Assembly (NCBI GenBank): GCA_029204045.2
Contig: CM055077.1
Coordinates: 5,660,636-5,724,635, forward strand
Direction: 5' to 3'
Source of the DNA: Tillandsia leiboldiana
Taxonomy: Eukaryota; Streptophyta; Magnoliopsida; Poales; Bromeliaceae
DNA length: 64,000 bases
Part shown: in pieces, positions 47,224 through 57,586 of the stretch
Numbering within the stretch: position 1 is the first letter of the stretch
How the letters are laid out: every line of letters begins with the position of its first letter
The notes under the pieces: generated by a model
Seen by the model: only the letters and a program-made list of their open reading frames with translations
Told to the model about the DNA's origin: nothing
The model's database searches: none
Made by a program: the position numbers and the translations under genes

Positions 47224-48039
47224 AAAAGAAAGTTTCGTCCCCGAAACTAAAACACACCACAAACACAAAACCAACCCGACAAAATCTACCCGAAGTTCGC
47301 CAACACAACCAAACAAGAAAGTAAAGGCCCACCATCAAGAACGTCATCAACTCCAACTCTCTATTTAGAAAACAGCTGAAAATAGCGAAAAGTTCGAAAA
47401 TTTTGAAAGGCCGGTGCCTTCGCCCCAATCAAACAAGAACATGTTCGGGCACTGTGTCCATTTCTGGAGTAGCCTTTCGAAGTCTTCGTCTCGTTCGTAA
47501 GTTCCAGCGTAAAGGCGAGAAAAAGGGAGAGAAGTGTTGAAGCCGTCCCTGCTGTGGCGACAAATCGAAAGCTACGACCTAACCAAGACCTCTAAGGACA
47601 CACCTTCTAGTCCTAAACATCACATCTGCTCCCGAGGTGGCGTCTGTCCAATGCCGCTGAAGTCAACGCTTTAGGAAGGGTACTTCAGCAACCCGTGGAA
47701 ATAAACTCCTTCTGTCCAATTTGCGGAAGGTCACTGTTCTCATTCCACAATCAGTCGTTGCATGATATCGCGCCAACCGGTCCATCCTGTGCACTCAATC
47801 AGAGTTTAGGAGCTATCACCAACCGTCGTACCTGCCGGTATAATCCCAAGTCTCAACTGTACAACTCATGCTCCACAATCCTCCTCTACTCACAGGATAC
47901 CGACAAGAATCTAACCGCTAATGCATGTAGTGATAAACCTATCTCTTATCCATGCAGAGATGCAAATGCTCTACTAATATATGCAGGAAAAAGCGGCAGT
48001 ACAGAAATGCTCAAGCTCAGCTGGCTGTAAATAAAATCA
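47224..48039 (-). other. Y 3' non-coding internal region
   Basis: About 800 bases between gag and the polypurine tract. No RT, protease or integrase motif is visible on either strand. Near its end is a variant of the LTR stem-loop module (47405-47478) with the core CAAACAAGAACA and arms GAAAGG/CCTTTC. Confidence 0.75.
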
Positions 48040-48042
48040 TAC

Positions 48043-49469
48043 CTACGACAACACGATTCGCTGCAGGGGTGCCCTCCACCTGGGCCGCATAAACCCGTCC
48101 ACTGGGTGCTGAAGGTCGTTGCCCCGTCTATCTCGACGTCGTGGTCCAATCTGTCTAGCGGTACACCGGAAGGGCGTCCGTCTCTTGCATAGGTAAGGGG
48201 GTGCTGTAGTGATAGGCCGCACTGACAAAATGGCTCGGGGACAAGCTGCTCGGAAATGTCCTAACTCTCCACATAGGAAGCACCGTTCCTGTCTCTGGTC
48301 ACACACTGCGACGGTGGATGGGGCCCGCCACAGATAACGCACCGCTCGTGTCGCTGATACCGATACTGTTGCTGAGACTGCTATCGCTGCTGATACAGCG
48401 GCTGCTGCGGGAGTCCACCAGATCTCTAGCACCTCTGAAACCTATGATCCTCAGGGTGAAATCGTGGAGGTCTCGGAGATCCCTGCCGACTCGTCTGTCC
48501 TTCGTCAACCTGTGCTGGGCGCTTCATCCCAGGAATCACTGCGGGAGCTAGAGCCACCCCGTCCATCATGGCCTCCCCACACTCTACATAAAGTGTCTGC
48601 TCCATCGAGTCATCCAACGTCTGCAGTTTGCGCGAACGGACGAACTGATAAATGTCTCGGCGCAACCCTCGCTCGAACATGTAGATCCAATACGCCTCGT
48701 CCCTGGCCGCGTGCAGTACACTGGCCAACAGCCGGTTGAAGTCTACGATGTACGCCTGCACGGTACGGTCTCCCTGTCGGAGATTCTTCAATTCCTCCTC
48801 CAACCTCTGCCTAACACTCTCCGGGAAGAAGGCTCCAAGAAGTAAACTGCGGAACTCCGCCCAGGTAAGAAGCTGAGTCCCAGGCGGACCAATAGGTGGA
48901 ACGCGCCGCCACCAGGCCTCGGCGTTGTGCTCCAAGAAGTTCGTCGCCAGCAGAACCTGAAACCGCTCCTCGATAAACAAACTCTCAAAATGTCGCTCCA
49001 TCGCCGTGATCCACGACTCTGACTCCCACGGCTCCAAACTCTGCCTAGAGAAACGAGGCGGGTCAAACTAGCAGAATCTCATCAAACAATCTACCACCTC
49101 CCGCCGCTCCGCAGGAGTCAACTGTCCTGCGGTCCCGGACGGCTGTCTGCTGGTAACCGGCGCAATAGGGGCCACCGGTGCCGCTGGTACAACAGGGGGT
49201 GCCACGGCTGGGGAAGAAGGTGCAGGGAAACTCTCAGGGGGTGTTGTGACAGGCTGCGCCCTCTGCTCAAACATGCGCATCATCCGATCCATGACCTCCT
49301 CATGGCGTCGGGAAGCCTCCTCCTGACGTCGGACATCCTCCGACAACTGGGCCATCTGAGCTCGAAGCTCCTGTATCTCACTCTGCTGACCCTGTGCTAA
49401 CTCTTCCTGCTCAGGCTCATCGGAGGAGGAAGGTAGAGAACGCGTCCGCATCCTACGTCGGGGAGGCAT
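48043..49469 (-). pseudogene. gag: Ty3/gypsy gag of element Y, broken
   Basis: The start is taken at 49469 (MPPRRRMRTRS), downstream of the PBS and leader hairpin. The N-terminal part has a likely coiled coil (EIQELRAQMAQLSEDVRRQE) and a P/A/V-rich linker. An in-frame TAG (49068-49070) precedes FDPPRF. The retrotransposon Gag domain follows (WITAMERHFE, LLATNFLEHNAEAWW, FFPESVRQRLEEEL, AYIVDFNRLL). After about 48426 the frame shifts into a Q-rich linker with CVICGGPHPPSQC, a first zinc knuckle. Another shift leads to CFLCGELGHFRAAC, a CX2CX4HX4C knuckle. At least one stop and two frameshifts make it inactive. The intact protein would coat and package retrotransposon RNA. Confidence 0.85.
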
Positions 49470-49562
49470 CGTGCTCACCTGCGATAACATCCAAACGTCA
49501 GGACAGAACAAATACTCGACCCAATCCAGCGAAAGTCTAAAACATGTCATCCATTCCACAGC

Positions 49563-49588
49563 ATTATGTTGTCTGCAGCCAACATAAT
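49563..49588 (-). other. Dimerisation-like hairpin in Y leader
   Basis: The minus strand reads ATTATGTTG-GCTGCAGA-CAACATAAT, a perfect 9-bp stem with a palindrome-bearing loop. It lies about 156 nt after the PBS and about 94 nt before the gag ATG. The loop is identical to that in Z; one stem pair is C-G in Z and T-A here. Confidence 0.8.
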
Positions 49589-49744
49589 CACTTAGGAGAA
49601 TAAACATGCCAATCACTCATCCCGTCCCTTAGGAGAGGTATAAAAACTCAATCAGGACTCGGTATAAGTCACAATTCTCACGTAGTCATCCTACGGTCCA
49701 ACCACAAGCCTAGGGTTTCTAAGTCCTCAATGACCTACAACCTA

Positions 49745-49757
49745 GGCTATGATACCA
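49745..49757 (-). promoter_or_regulatory. Y primer-binding site
   Basis: Minus strand TGGTATCATAGCC, initiator tRNA-Met type with one mismatch (T for G at position 9), eight bases after the LTR end. Confidence 0.8.
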
Positions 49758-51138
49758 CTCTAATCTGTCACGCCCCGGGATCGAAACTGCGATCCGGGCC
49801 CGCCAACAGATCCGCCGCCCATACGGGAAGCCCCGTATAGACGAAGCGTCTAACCTGCAAAAGAAGTATACTATAGCTATACAGATATCAGAGCTGAAAA
49901 GTAAACTACTGAAATAAATATGTACAACTCCTCAAATAGTACATGCCAGGATCACAATACATAAGTCTCTCCAAAAACTAAACTCTCAAAAGTAAAAAGT
50001 ACATGATACATTCCAAAATCACTGACAGTACTAGTACATCACCAAAATGGTACTTCTACTCTCACTGGAAGAAGACTGGTAGGGATCTAGCTCGCGACTC
50101 CCTTACCTCGATCAGCAGGATCAGCAACTGGAGCAACAGGAACTAGAGTAGAGGTCCCTGGAGAAAAGTCACCACGGCGGGTGTGAGAACTACATCCCAT
50201 AGTAGTTCTCAGTGGGTACCGCCAATAAGCCCAACGGTCTGCCCACTAAGTCTACTAGAGGCATAAAGTAACAAATTCAATACTGAAAGGAAAAGAACTG
50301 GAAAATAACTCTACAGCTACTATGCCTCTATCTAAATACTCAAGGAGTGATACAGATGGAAACATGATGCATCTACTATCTCTCAAATAAAATCACCCAA
50401 TCTACACTGACTGCCACATAGGGTCCAGTCAAACCTGCGCCCACCTACTTACATCCAAGGAGGACCGGACTTACGTAGGGCGTCCGTGACTGCCAAAACT
50501 GGCCCAGCCAGAGGGACTGCGTCGACAAGTCGCGATAGCAAAGTAACATGCCCAACTCCGGAGTGGCACTCAAGCGGCGCGACCCCACCGAGGAAAGTAT
50601 CCGCGCATCTCTGTCGAGCTCAATATGGCTCATGCAGACTATAGTCCAATCCACGATCAACAAGATCGACAGTACCCAAATCACCTCTTTAACTCACTAA
50701 CAGGAACCACTCGAACAGTCGGGACCGCTGTCAATCCAACGGCTCCCCAAATAGGAACATCAACTCAACAAAGACACTCACTAGCTGGGTATACTCCACA
50801 GCCGACCACAAAGAAGGGTCCGGGAACCCTGAAAGACTAGAACCTACAACCCAAATCAAACAAGAACAGGCTCTGGGCATAGCCTTTCGTTGTTCTCGAC
50901 CCAAGGAAAAAGGCAGCCCTTAGAACCCAGACCACTCGAATCCTCTCGAGTGGGAAAGTTTACAGAAAAAAATGTGACATTTATTACTGAAAACCATTTT
51001 TCACTCAACCCACGCGGGGTGAGGACTAAAACTAGTTCCTTTATTTAAAACCATCTTGTTTTGAGAAATACTATTTTTTAATGATTTTTAGTTCTTTTAG
51101 GAAAAATAGTTGGAAAACAAGTTTTTATACCCAGACCC

Positions 51139-51193
51139 CGAATGGCTAATGCATTCGTCCAATCAGATAAGAATAGACTCCGGCGACCCTTCG
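51139..51193 (-). other. 55-nt stem-loop module in Y 5' LTR
   Basis: In plus coordinates the arms CGAATGG (51139-51145) and CCCTTCG (51187-51193) pair except at one position. The loop carries CAGATAAGAATAGACTC. Confidence 0.65.
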
Positions 51194-52483
51194 ATGTTTG
51201 GAAGAAAACATTGGTTGACTAAAATCATGTGTGTGTCCAAAAAGATTCTGGGTTCAAGGTCCTGCTATCACTGGTATACTACTGCCACTAACACAGTGGC
51301 GACACATAAAATAGAGAAACAAGACATCCTGGGACCACCGTTCACCCAAACGGGTCCCGCCACAGATAAAATACCAGCTACATCTACCAGACTCCACTCT
51401 GCTCCCAAGCACGAGTGTAACATGCATCCTACACTAAGAGAAATCCCGACCACTCGGCCCACTACCCGGGCGAGGATAACACTATATCCAGGAATAGAAT
51501 AAGAAGTGTGGATGTCTAAAGCATAAATAAACCTAGCCCAAGTAAGGGTTTTCTACTGGTCTGGTTATACATGCAATATATGACGGGGTGCTAGGTCAAG
51601 TTCCAAAGATAATATTAATTTAACATATTTAGGGAGCAATAAAACAACACTGATCAGCATAGCAACACTAGGAGTATCAATTTTCTCTTTCTAGCATGCT
51701 TCCTAGTACATCTCAAAATCCTGCAGGTTCCCTACTCAATAGAGTTAATGAACTGTCCATTGGTTTTGAAGACGAAGCAACCCACCTAAAGCGCGCGTCA
51801 ATCCAAGATCCAAAAAGGCTGAAACTGAACGGGGATAATCCTTGAATTCCCACGATTCCAACGGACTCAGAACCACCCAAAAACACCTTCTGGGTACAAA
51901 GATATAGTCCAACATTACAATCGACACAAAATTCCCAAGTGTACAATCTGCTAAAAATTCAGTCTCAAAGAAGCTTAATTATCACCTGCGAGATAAATTT
52001 CAAAAATCCAATAAAAATATGATGGCGATCCTCGCGAAGAGTAGATGTCAATCTAGTCCACACACGTCTAAATTCGTTGCTCGAGTGTAGAGATAAAAAT
52101 CCAACAATGCGGTGCTGTCCAGGAAAACTACCAGCCAAAATATAGGCTTAAAGATGTACCAGGAACCCCTAAAAAAGCTCAAATCTGGGAGGAGTGGAAA
52201 ATACAAAAATCGTAGATTTACCTCTTGTGAATCCGACGACGTGAGAATCGTCCAAAAATTCAGTCGGAGTAGCTCTGTGGATCTCGTGGACCAAAATGCG
52301 ACGGAAATGGGCCACCGACGAAAGAACGTCGCACTGTGTTAACTCACCGAAGACGTTGATGCCGCGGCCTCCAAAAAATCTGAGCCTCCTTCACAAGATG
52401 CAGAACAAGGTGAAGATCAAACTCACTTGAGGGTTCAGAGGCAAAAGAGCTCGGGAAAAGAGTCCAAGAGCCCAAGAACCCAG

Positions 52484-52494
52484 CCTATTTATAG
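52484..52494 (-). promoter_or_regulatory. TATA box, Y 5' LTR
   Basis: Minus strand CCTATAAATAGG, the likely start of Y genomic transcription leftward. Confidence 0.7.
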
Positions 52495-53626
52495 GCCCCC
52501 ACCAAAAGAAACCAAAAACGAAGCTATTGGGCTTTTGGGCCCTGATTTCGGGCGCCCGAAAGAGATTCGGGCGCAAACAGTGCCCAACAGTGCCCGCCTA
52601 CATCGGATCCTGTCAGCACCCGAATCTACCTAGGCGCGCCATGTGTCCCGAACACGGGACAGCGGGCGCCCGGCCATTCGGGCGCTGCCACGTCGCCCGA
52701 CAGGGAGCAGCGGAGCGGGTGGCGCCCGCCAATCGCCGGGCGCCATGTGGCGCCCCGCGTACGGCGGCCACCTGCCCCGACCTGCCCCCACCTGCCCCGC
52801 CTGCTCCGCCTGATACGTGGACCGTGCGTTCCAGAGCCGGCCACTCACAAGCCGCCACGTGGCCCGCCCCGGTCCATGCACCAACCCGCTCGATGCCGTG
52901 GACCTTGCCCCGTGGCCCCGCGAATCCGAAGCTGCCACGTGTCCCCCGCGCCCGGTACATGCACCCGCGCCTTCTCTGTGGACCGCGCCGCATACGCCGG
53001 ACAATCAGCGGCCGCCACGTGGCATCCAGCCGGTCCACAGCTTCCCCCATGCACCAGAATGCGCAGAAAACTTCCGGGAGTCCCTTTTTGGATTCCGGAC
53101 TTCGAAAATGGCAAGTAAATAGCCGATTTTCGACGTTTTTCCGCGCTGAATCCAAATATGACCTCGGATTAGCCTGTAACCCTTTCTAAATTCCGACAAA
53201 AATAGCCGGAAAGCAGGCTCAATCTAAAGGCCTCATAGAGTCCGTCCAATGCATCCATTTGACGCGTTGCGGGTCCGACACACCAATAATAGGTGTTCCA
53301 CATCATGGGTTATAGGGAAAGCTACACGGGAATCGGGGCTACTACAATAACTGATCAGCAAAGATACCCAATCATATGCCACTGTTGGTCACGAGGACCT
53401 CAGGCTAGTGACGAACCAAGTTTGACATGTACCCCACACCTGCTGACTGATAACAAAAAGGGGGCTCAGTATCGCCCGGTCCCACAGGTGCAGCCATGTA
53501 AAACGGGCTCACGGGTCGAATAGACCACTCTACTGGTAAAGAACACCAAAACGGGGGCCAGTCCGCTGGTGTATTTGAAAATGTACAGCTGGTGCATAGC
53601 GATCTCAATGCAAATGCTCAAGCTCG

Positions 53627-53659
53627 CGGTCGGAAGACTGAAAACACGGCAAACAGCCG
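53627..53659 (-). other. Twin hairpin in LTR W
   Basis: In plus coordinates CGGTC-GGAA-GACTG (53627-53640, one mismatch) and CGGC-AAACA-GCCG (53647-53659). Confidence 0.65.
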
Positions 53660-54699
53660 AAAACTCCCTAACGGGATCAAGTATCGCAAGTATAATGACA
53701 TAACAATAAGATATCCACCTACTCTATCATGTAAGGTAACCAAGTATAACGACAAGAATAATTAGCAGTAGGTGATATTTGGCAAGTATAGTCTAAGAGT
53801 GTCTAATAACACTGATCATGGCATAAAATATATATAAGCAGAGAAGAATTCTTACTATGCTAAGAGTGTCGACTACATTGGGTAAGACACAATATCCACC
53901 TACTCTATCATGTAAGGCAACCAAATATAACGACAAGAATATCATGGTATGTCACAATAAACAATATAGATCATAGAGTAGAAGAATTGAAAAAGGGCTA
54001 GCAGGATAACCAAAGGGTCCAAATAACCACGGTACCCAAAAGGTTACACTATGCCAATACCCGGATCGGAGTACCTACCTCAACTCAGGCGGTCTTGGAA
54101 TCCGCTGCTCAATGGGCGAGAAGGCTCCTGGGTGCTCGGGCCTGAATCACAACCAACTGTCAAAACAACACTCTCATACCCACCCCACAGACTGAAGGTG
54201 CACAAAAGACTGAATTGGCAACTTCACTGAAGTCCCGAAATCTGTCGAAATTTTTGGTAATCCACCATTGTAATTATTGACACTAAATATCAATTTATAC
54301 GAAAATAGTTCGCTAAAAATTTATCACTAAACACCAATGTAATTTAATTCATGCAACATAAATTATGGGCCACAAGAGAAAATTTCAGGGTGTACCGTAC
54401 CCAACTGTCAGAGAATCAGTGGCCGAAGGAGTATCCGGGTCGCAAAACAATGCACCGCAGTCCTGAATGAGAGAGTCGAATGGCACTCGCGTCATCGAAT
54501 GTAACCATCATCGGATCGTAGATCGTGCGAGCTTTGGACGATCAAGAGGGTGGCGCACTGCTCAACAGAGCGACAGATGGTAACTTCGTCGGTAGGCAAA
54601 GCTGCTGCGAAGACCATGACGAAAATCGAACGGCTTTGGGTCCACCGCACTGTAACAATGATGCAATTAAATAATTAAAAATTGCATTGGAAGGGGCAC

Positions 54700-55210
54700 T
54701 GCAAGAGTAGAGCGGTGTGGCCTTGGAGACGCGCGGCGCGGGTAGCATAGCGGTGCGCTGCGGGTTGAGCGGCGGCGTTGCGAGCGGGGTGCGCAAAACT
54801 GGCGATGCACTGCGCAGCAGGTGTGCAGGCGGCGCGCGTGGCAGCAACATGCGTGTGGCAGCAAGGATGGCGCGGCAACAATAGCGGCGCGTAGCAGCAA
54901 GAGCGGTGCGCTGCAGTAGGGGTGGCTACGCGCAGCAAGGACGGCGCGCTGCAGCAGGGGCGGCACGCGGCAAGGATAGCGTACTACAGCAGGCTAGGCA
55001 CTGCTCGCAAGGGGCGCGCGACAGAGGCAAGGCGGCGCACAGCGCGCGGCACGCGGGCAGGCGCGGCAACAAGGGCGGCGCTGCAGCAGGGGCGGCACGC
55101 GCTGGGCATACGGCAGTAACGCAGGTAGGGCGGCACGCATTGGGCGCGCGGCAGTAGCGTGGAGGCAGGGTCGGCCCGCGATGGGCGCGCTGCAGCAGCG
55201 CGGAGGCATT
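54700..55210. repeat. GC-rich degenerate minisatellite in LTR W
   Basis: About 500 bp built from variants of GCAGCA(A/G)GG(A/G)CGGC(A/G)CGCG with a period near 18-22 bp. It opens reading frames on both strands (for example 54667-54966 and 54926-55228) that encode only Ala/Arg-rich repeats; these are not genes. Confidence 0.75.
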
Positions 55211-56112
55211 GCATTCATTCCTATGCAAATGAAACTCAAATACTTAAAGATCTTAATCATATTCTCATACAATAGGTTTAACATGATCCCTTAAGCTCAA
55301 AAAGACCTCTATAGTTTCATCTCTATATATAAACCCTAATTGATCTACTATTATACTTCAAATAATGAAAACAAAGGGAAAGGGGGAGAGGTCACCCATG
55401 TTCGAATAGAATCCCCCGCCTCTTGTGTTTTTTTGCAAGAAGAAATGGTTTGCTCTCTTTTATCACCAAGAAAACCCTAAAAATGAAATGAAACCATGAA
55501 GGAATCATTTACACGATCTTCTAATCCCATAAAAACCTTAAAAAGAGAAATCCTAGATTTTTGCTTACCTCTTTTGTAGTTTCTTGACCAAATGAGAAGA
55601 TGAAAAGGAAGTTGGAGTTCACTTGAAAGACTCCTTGAGGTTCTCTTCAAGTTTCTCAAGGATCCAAGGTGCACAAGAAGCCACAGCGAAGTGTTGGAGG
55701 TCTTCTCCACCTTGCTGCTACTGCTGCTGCTACTAACTCTCCTCTTTTCTTTCTTTCTTTCATTTCTTCTTTTCTTCTTTTCTTTCTCCGGTTCGAAACA
55801 GGGAAAAAGAGAGAGTGTGGGAGGGGTTTCAAATAGGAAGAGAGAGAGGGAGAGGGGTCTTTTTGTGTCAGGGGTAGGTAAATTTGCAGGTCACTGTAAA
55901 TTTACAAAAAATGCCTCTGCTCAAAAATGAATTTCCGACACTGTCCCAGAGTTTTGGGCATTGAGTACCGGTACTCGGGATTGGGTATCGGAACACAGGC
56001 TTGTTCGAGGCTTGAATTCCCCTGTCTAACATTGAGTATCAGTACTCAACTTTGAGTACCGGTACACAGGGTCCCGGTACACATCCAAGTTCCTCTAAAT
56101 CCGAGAGCTTCA

Positions 56113-56290
56113 CACTTGGGTTCCTCACTCAGTTCCGGTACACAATGGGTGTATCCGAACACAGCACAAACTGCAGCTTTTCAACACTTGGGTTTCTCAC
56201 TCAGTTTCGGTACACAATGGGTGTACCCAAATACAGCACAAACTGCAGCTTTTCAACCTAGGTTCTTCTCATTTAGTTCCGGTACTCAAG
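56113..56290. repeat. 72-bp tandem repeat in LTR W
   Basis: Units start at 56113 and 56185 (CACTTGGGTT(C/T)CTCACTCAG) and a diverged third at 56257. Each includes CCGGTACACAATGGGTGTA or a variant. Confidence 0.85.
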
Positions 56291-56485
56291 GGGGAGTTCT
56301 GGAACATAATGTAAACATGGAGCTTTTCAGATTTATAAGTCAAATTCTTTCCTCGCCCAAACTCTTTTCGATTCGAAGACTTTTGCTACGAACCGTAACA
56401 CTCCAAACTTACTCATAATCACATTTTAAACGTGTTACGAGTAATTTCACCGCACTTCGCTATTTTCCGAAGCCGGTGCACTACA

Positions 56486-56500
56486 TTCCTCCATCTTTTT
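56486..56500 (-). promoter_or_regulatory. Polypurine tract of the Tekay-like element
   Basis: Minus strand AAAAAGATGGAGGAA directly before the LTR W start TGTAGTGCACC. The conserved hairpin AGTTTCG-TCTG-CGAAACT is at 56504-56521. Confidence 0.88.
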
Positions 56501-56521
56501 AGAAGTTTCGTCTGCGAAACT

Positions 56522-56955
56522 AAAACTCACATACCTTTATCTATTCCTCGGATAGGTGAGGGTAGTGCTCCCGCATCACAGCCTCAGGCTCCCATGTAGC
56601 CTCTCACTCACTGTGCCTAGTCCGAAGGACCTTCCCATAGGGTATGGAACGGTTCCTTAGCTTCATTTCTTGCTGATCAACAATCTTATATGGAAACTCG
56701 TCATAACTCATGTCTTCCCGTAAATCGAGCAGTGGGTAATTGATCACATGATTTGGATCGTGGACATGCTGGTGAAGTTATGACACATGGAACACATCGT
56801 ATATTCCTGCCAAATCTGGAGGCAACGCCACTCTATAGGCCACTGGACCAACCCGTTCCAACACTTCATAAGGACCTAGAAAACGAGGATTTAGCTTTCC
56901 CCGCATTCCAAATCGCACGACGCCCTTTGTAGGTGATGCCTTTAAGAACACATGA
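56522..56955 (-). pseudogene. pol: Integrase C-terminus and chromodomain-like tail (Tekay)
   Basis: This resumes the integrase frame interrupted by LTR V. It reads HVFLKASPTKGVVRF, then GMRGKLNPRFLGPYEVLERV (GPY/F module) and YDVFHVS. A TAA stop follows (56778-56780). Then come VINYPLLDLREDMSYDEFP and LRNRSIPYGKVL, then EATWEPE and MREHYPHL. That tail matches the divergent group II chromodomain of Tekay/Del chromoviruses, thought to steer integration to heterochromatin. A second stop (TGA) precedes EATWE. It is non-functional. Confidence 0.85.
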
Positions 56956-57023
56956 TGTAATACTCGAAAAATTCGAGTTTTGAAATTTAATAAAAAAAAG
57001 AAAAAGAAAGAAAGGTTGAATTT

Positions 57024-57076
<53 letters not shown>

Positions 57077-57576
57077 CTAAGTTAAGTGAATAGTAAACCG
57101 TTGAAATTTTCATATTTTCGACTGATGTTGGCTAACTTGACCTAACGAAATTCAAAATCGACGATCCAAATAGTCGATTTGAACGGTCTCATCATTCTGA
57201 GTGTAGTGACGCAGTCAAAATTTATGTTTGATCAGCCTGAGTCATCAAAAAGCGTGCCAAATAGTGTAATTCACTTTAGAAGTTGGATTTCGAGATTTTA
57301 GAAGAACGAACTCAACGAACCAAAATCGCTACTCGATAGGTCTCGTCGAGCCGGACGTCGTGGTGGTGTCCGTTTTTTTGTTTGACAATTTGGTTGTCTC
57401 GAAAAACGTGAAAAAACAATAAAAATTAGCATATTTGCATATAAGTTCTCATATTTTATGCATGGAAAAGCATGCAACTTATTAGAGAAGGGCTTTGTTG
57501 CAAATGTGGTCTACAGTGAGGGACCTAGCTGTTGAACTTTAGTCTTCAAGGACCTTATGGCATTTTATGCAAGTTG

Positions 57577-57586
57577 TATATAAATT
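57577..57586 (+). promoter_or_regulatory. TATA box of LTR V
   Basis: TATATAAATT, followed by a C/T-rich, gene-leader-like stretch from about 57590. Confidence 0.55.

Larger units (their letters stand above)
43620..53346 (-). mobile_element. Element Y: complete gag-only LTR retrotransposon
   Basis: The LTRs are 43620-47211 (3592 bp, 3') and 49766-53346 (3581 bp, 5'), starting TGTAGTAGCCCCG and ending GGGGCGTGACA (GGGTGTGACA in the 3' LTR). The target duplication ATAAC is perfect (43615-43619, 53347-53351) within LTR W. The 2554-bp interior has a PBS, a leader hairpin, a broken gag, an 800-bp non-coding tail and a polypurine tract. There is no protease, RT or integrase, so it depends on another element. 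The structure recalls TR-GAG non-autonomous elements described in plants, although this one is large. The LTRs differ at many sites, so it is older than Z. Confidence 0.9.
49766..53346 (-). repeat. Y 5' LTR
   Basis: 3581 bp. TATA box on the minus strand at 52484-52494; 55-nt module intact at 51139-51193; 3'-end hairpin at 49821-49838. Several CACGTG boxes lie between about 52690 and 53025, upstream of the TATA in transcript sense. This LTR would have driven Y transcription. Confidence 0.88.
42963..56485 (-). mobile_element. LTR W of the Tekay-like gypsy element, interrupted by Y
   Basis: LTR sequence lies at 42963-43619 and 53352-56485, about 3.79 kb. On the minus strand it starts TGTAGTGCACCGG (56485) right after the purine tract at the end of pol, and ends GGGGCGTGACA (42963). 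It is thus the 3' LTR of the pol at 56486-64000. It contains a twin hairpin (53627-53659), a GC-rich repeat block (about 54700-55210), a 72-bp tandem repeat and the palindrome GAGTACCGGTACTC near 55964. It carries no genes. Confidence 0.8.

Noticed and set aside
52527..53189. 220-codon plus-strand and 180-codon minus-strand frames in the Y LTR
   Set aside because: Both strands are open because of GC-rich promoter sequence; the 3' LTR does not keep the same frames.
54667..55228. Ala/Arg-rich frames near 54.7-55.2 kb
   Set aside because: Products of a GC-rich minisatellite, open on both strands, with no domain.
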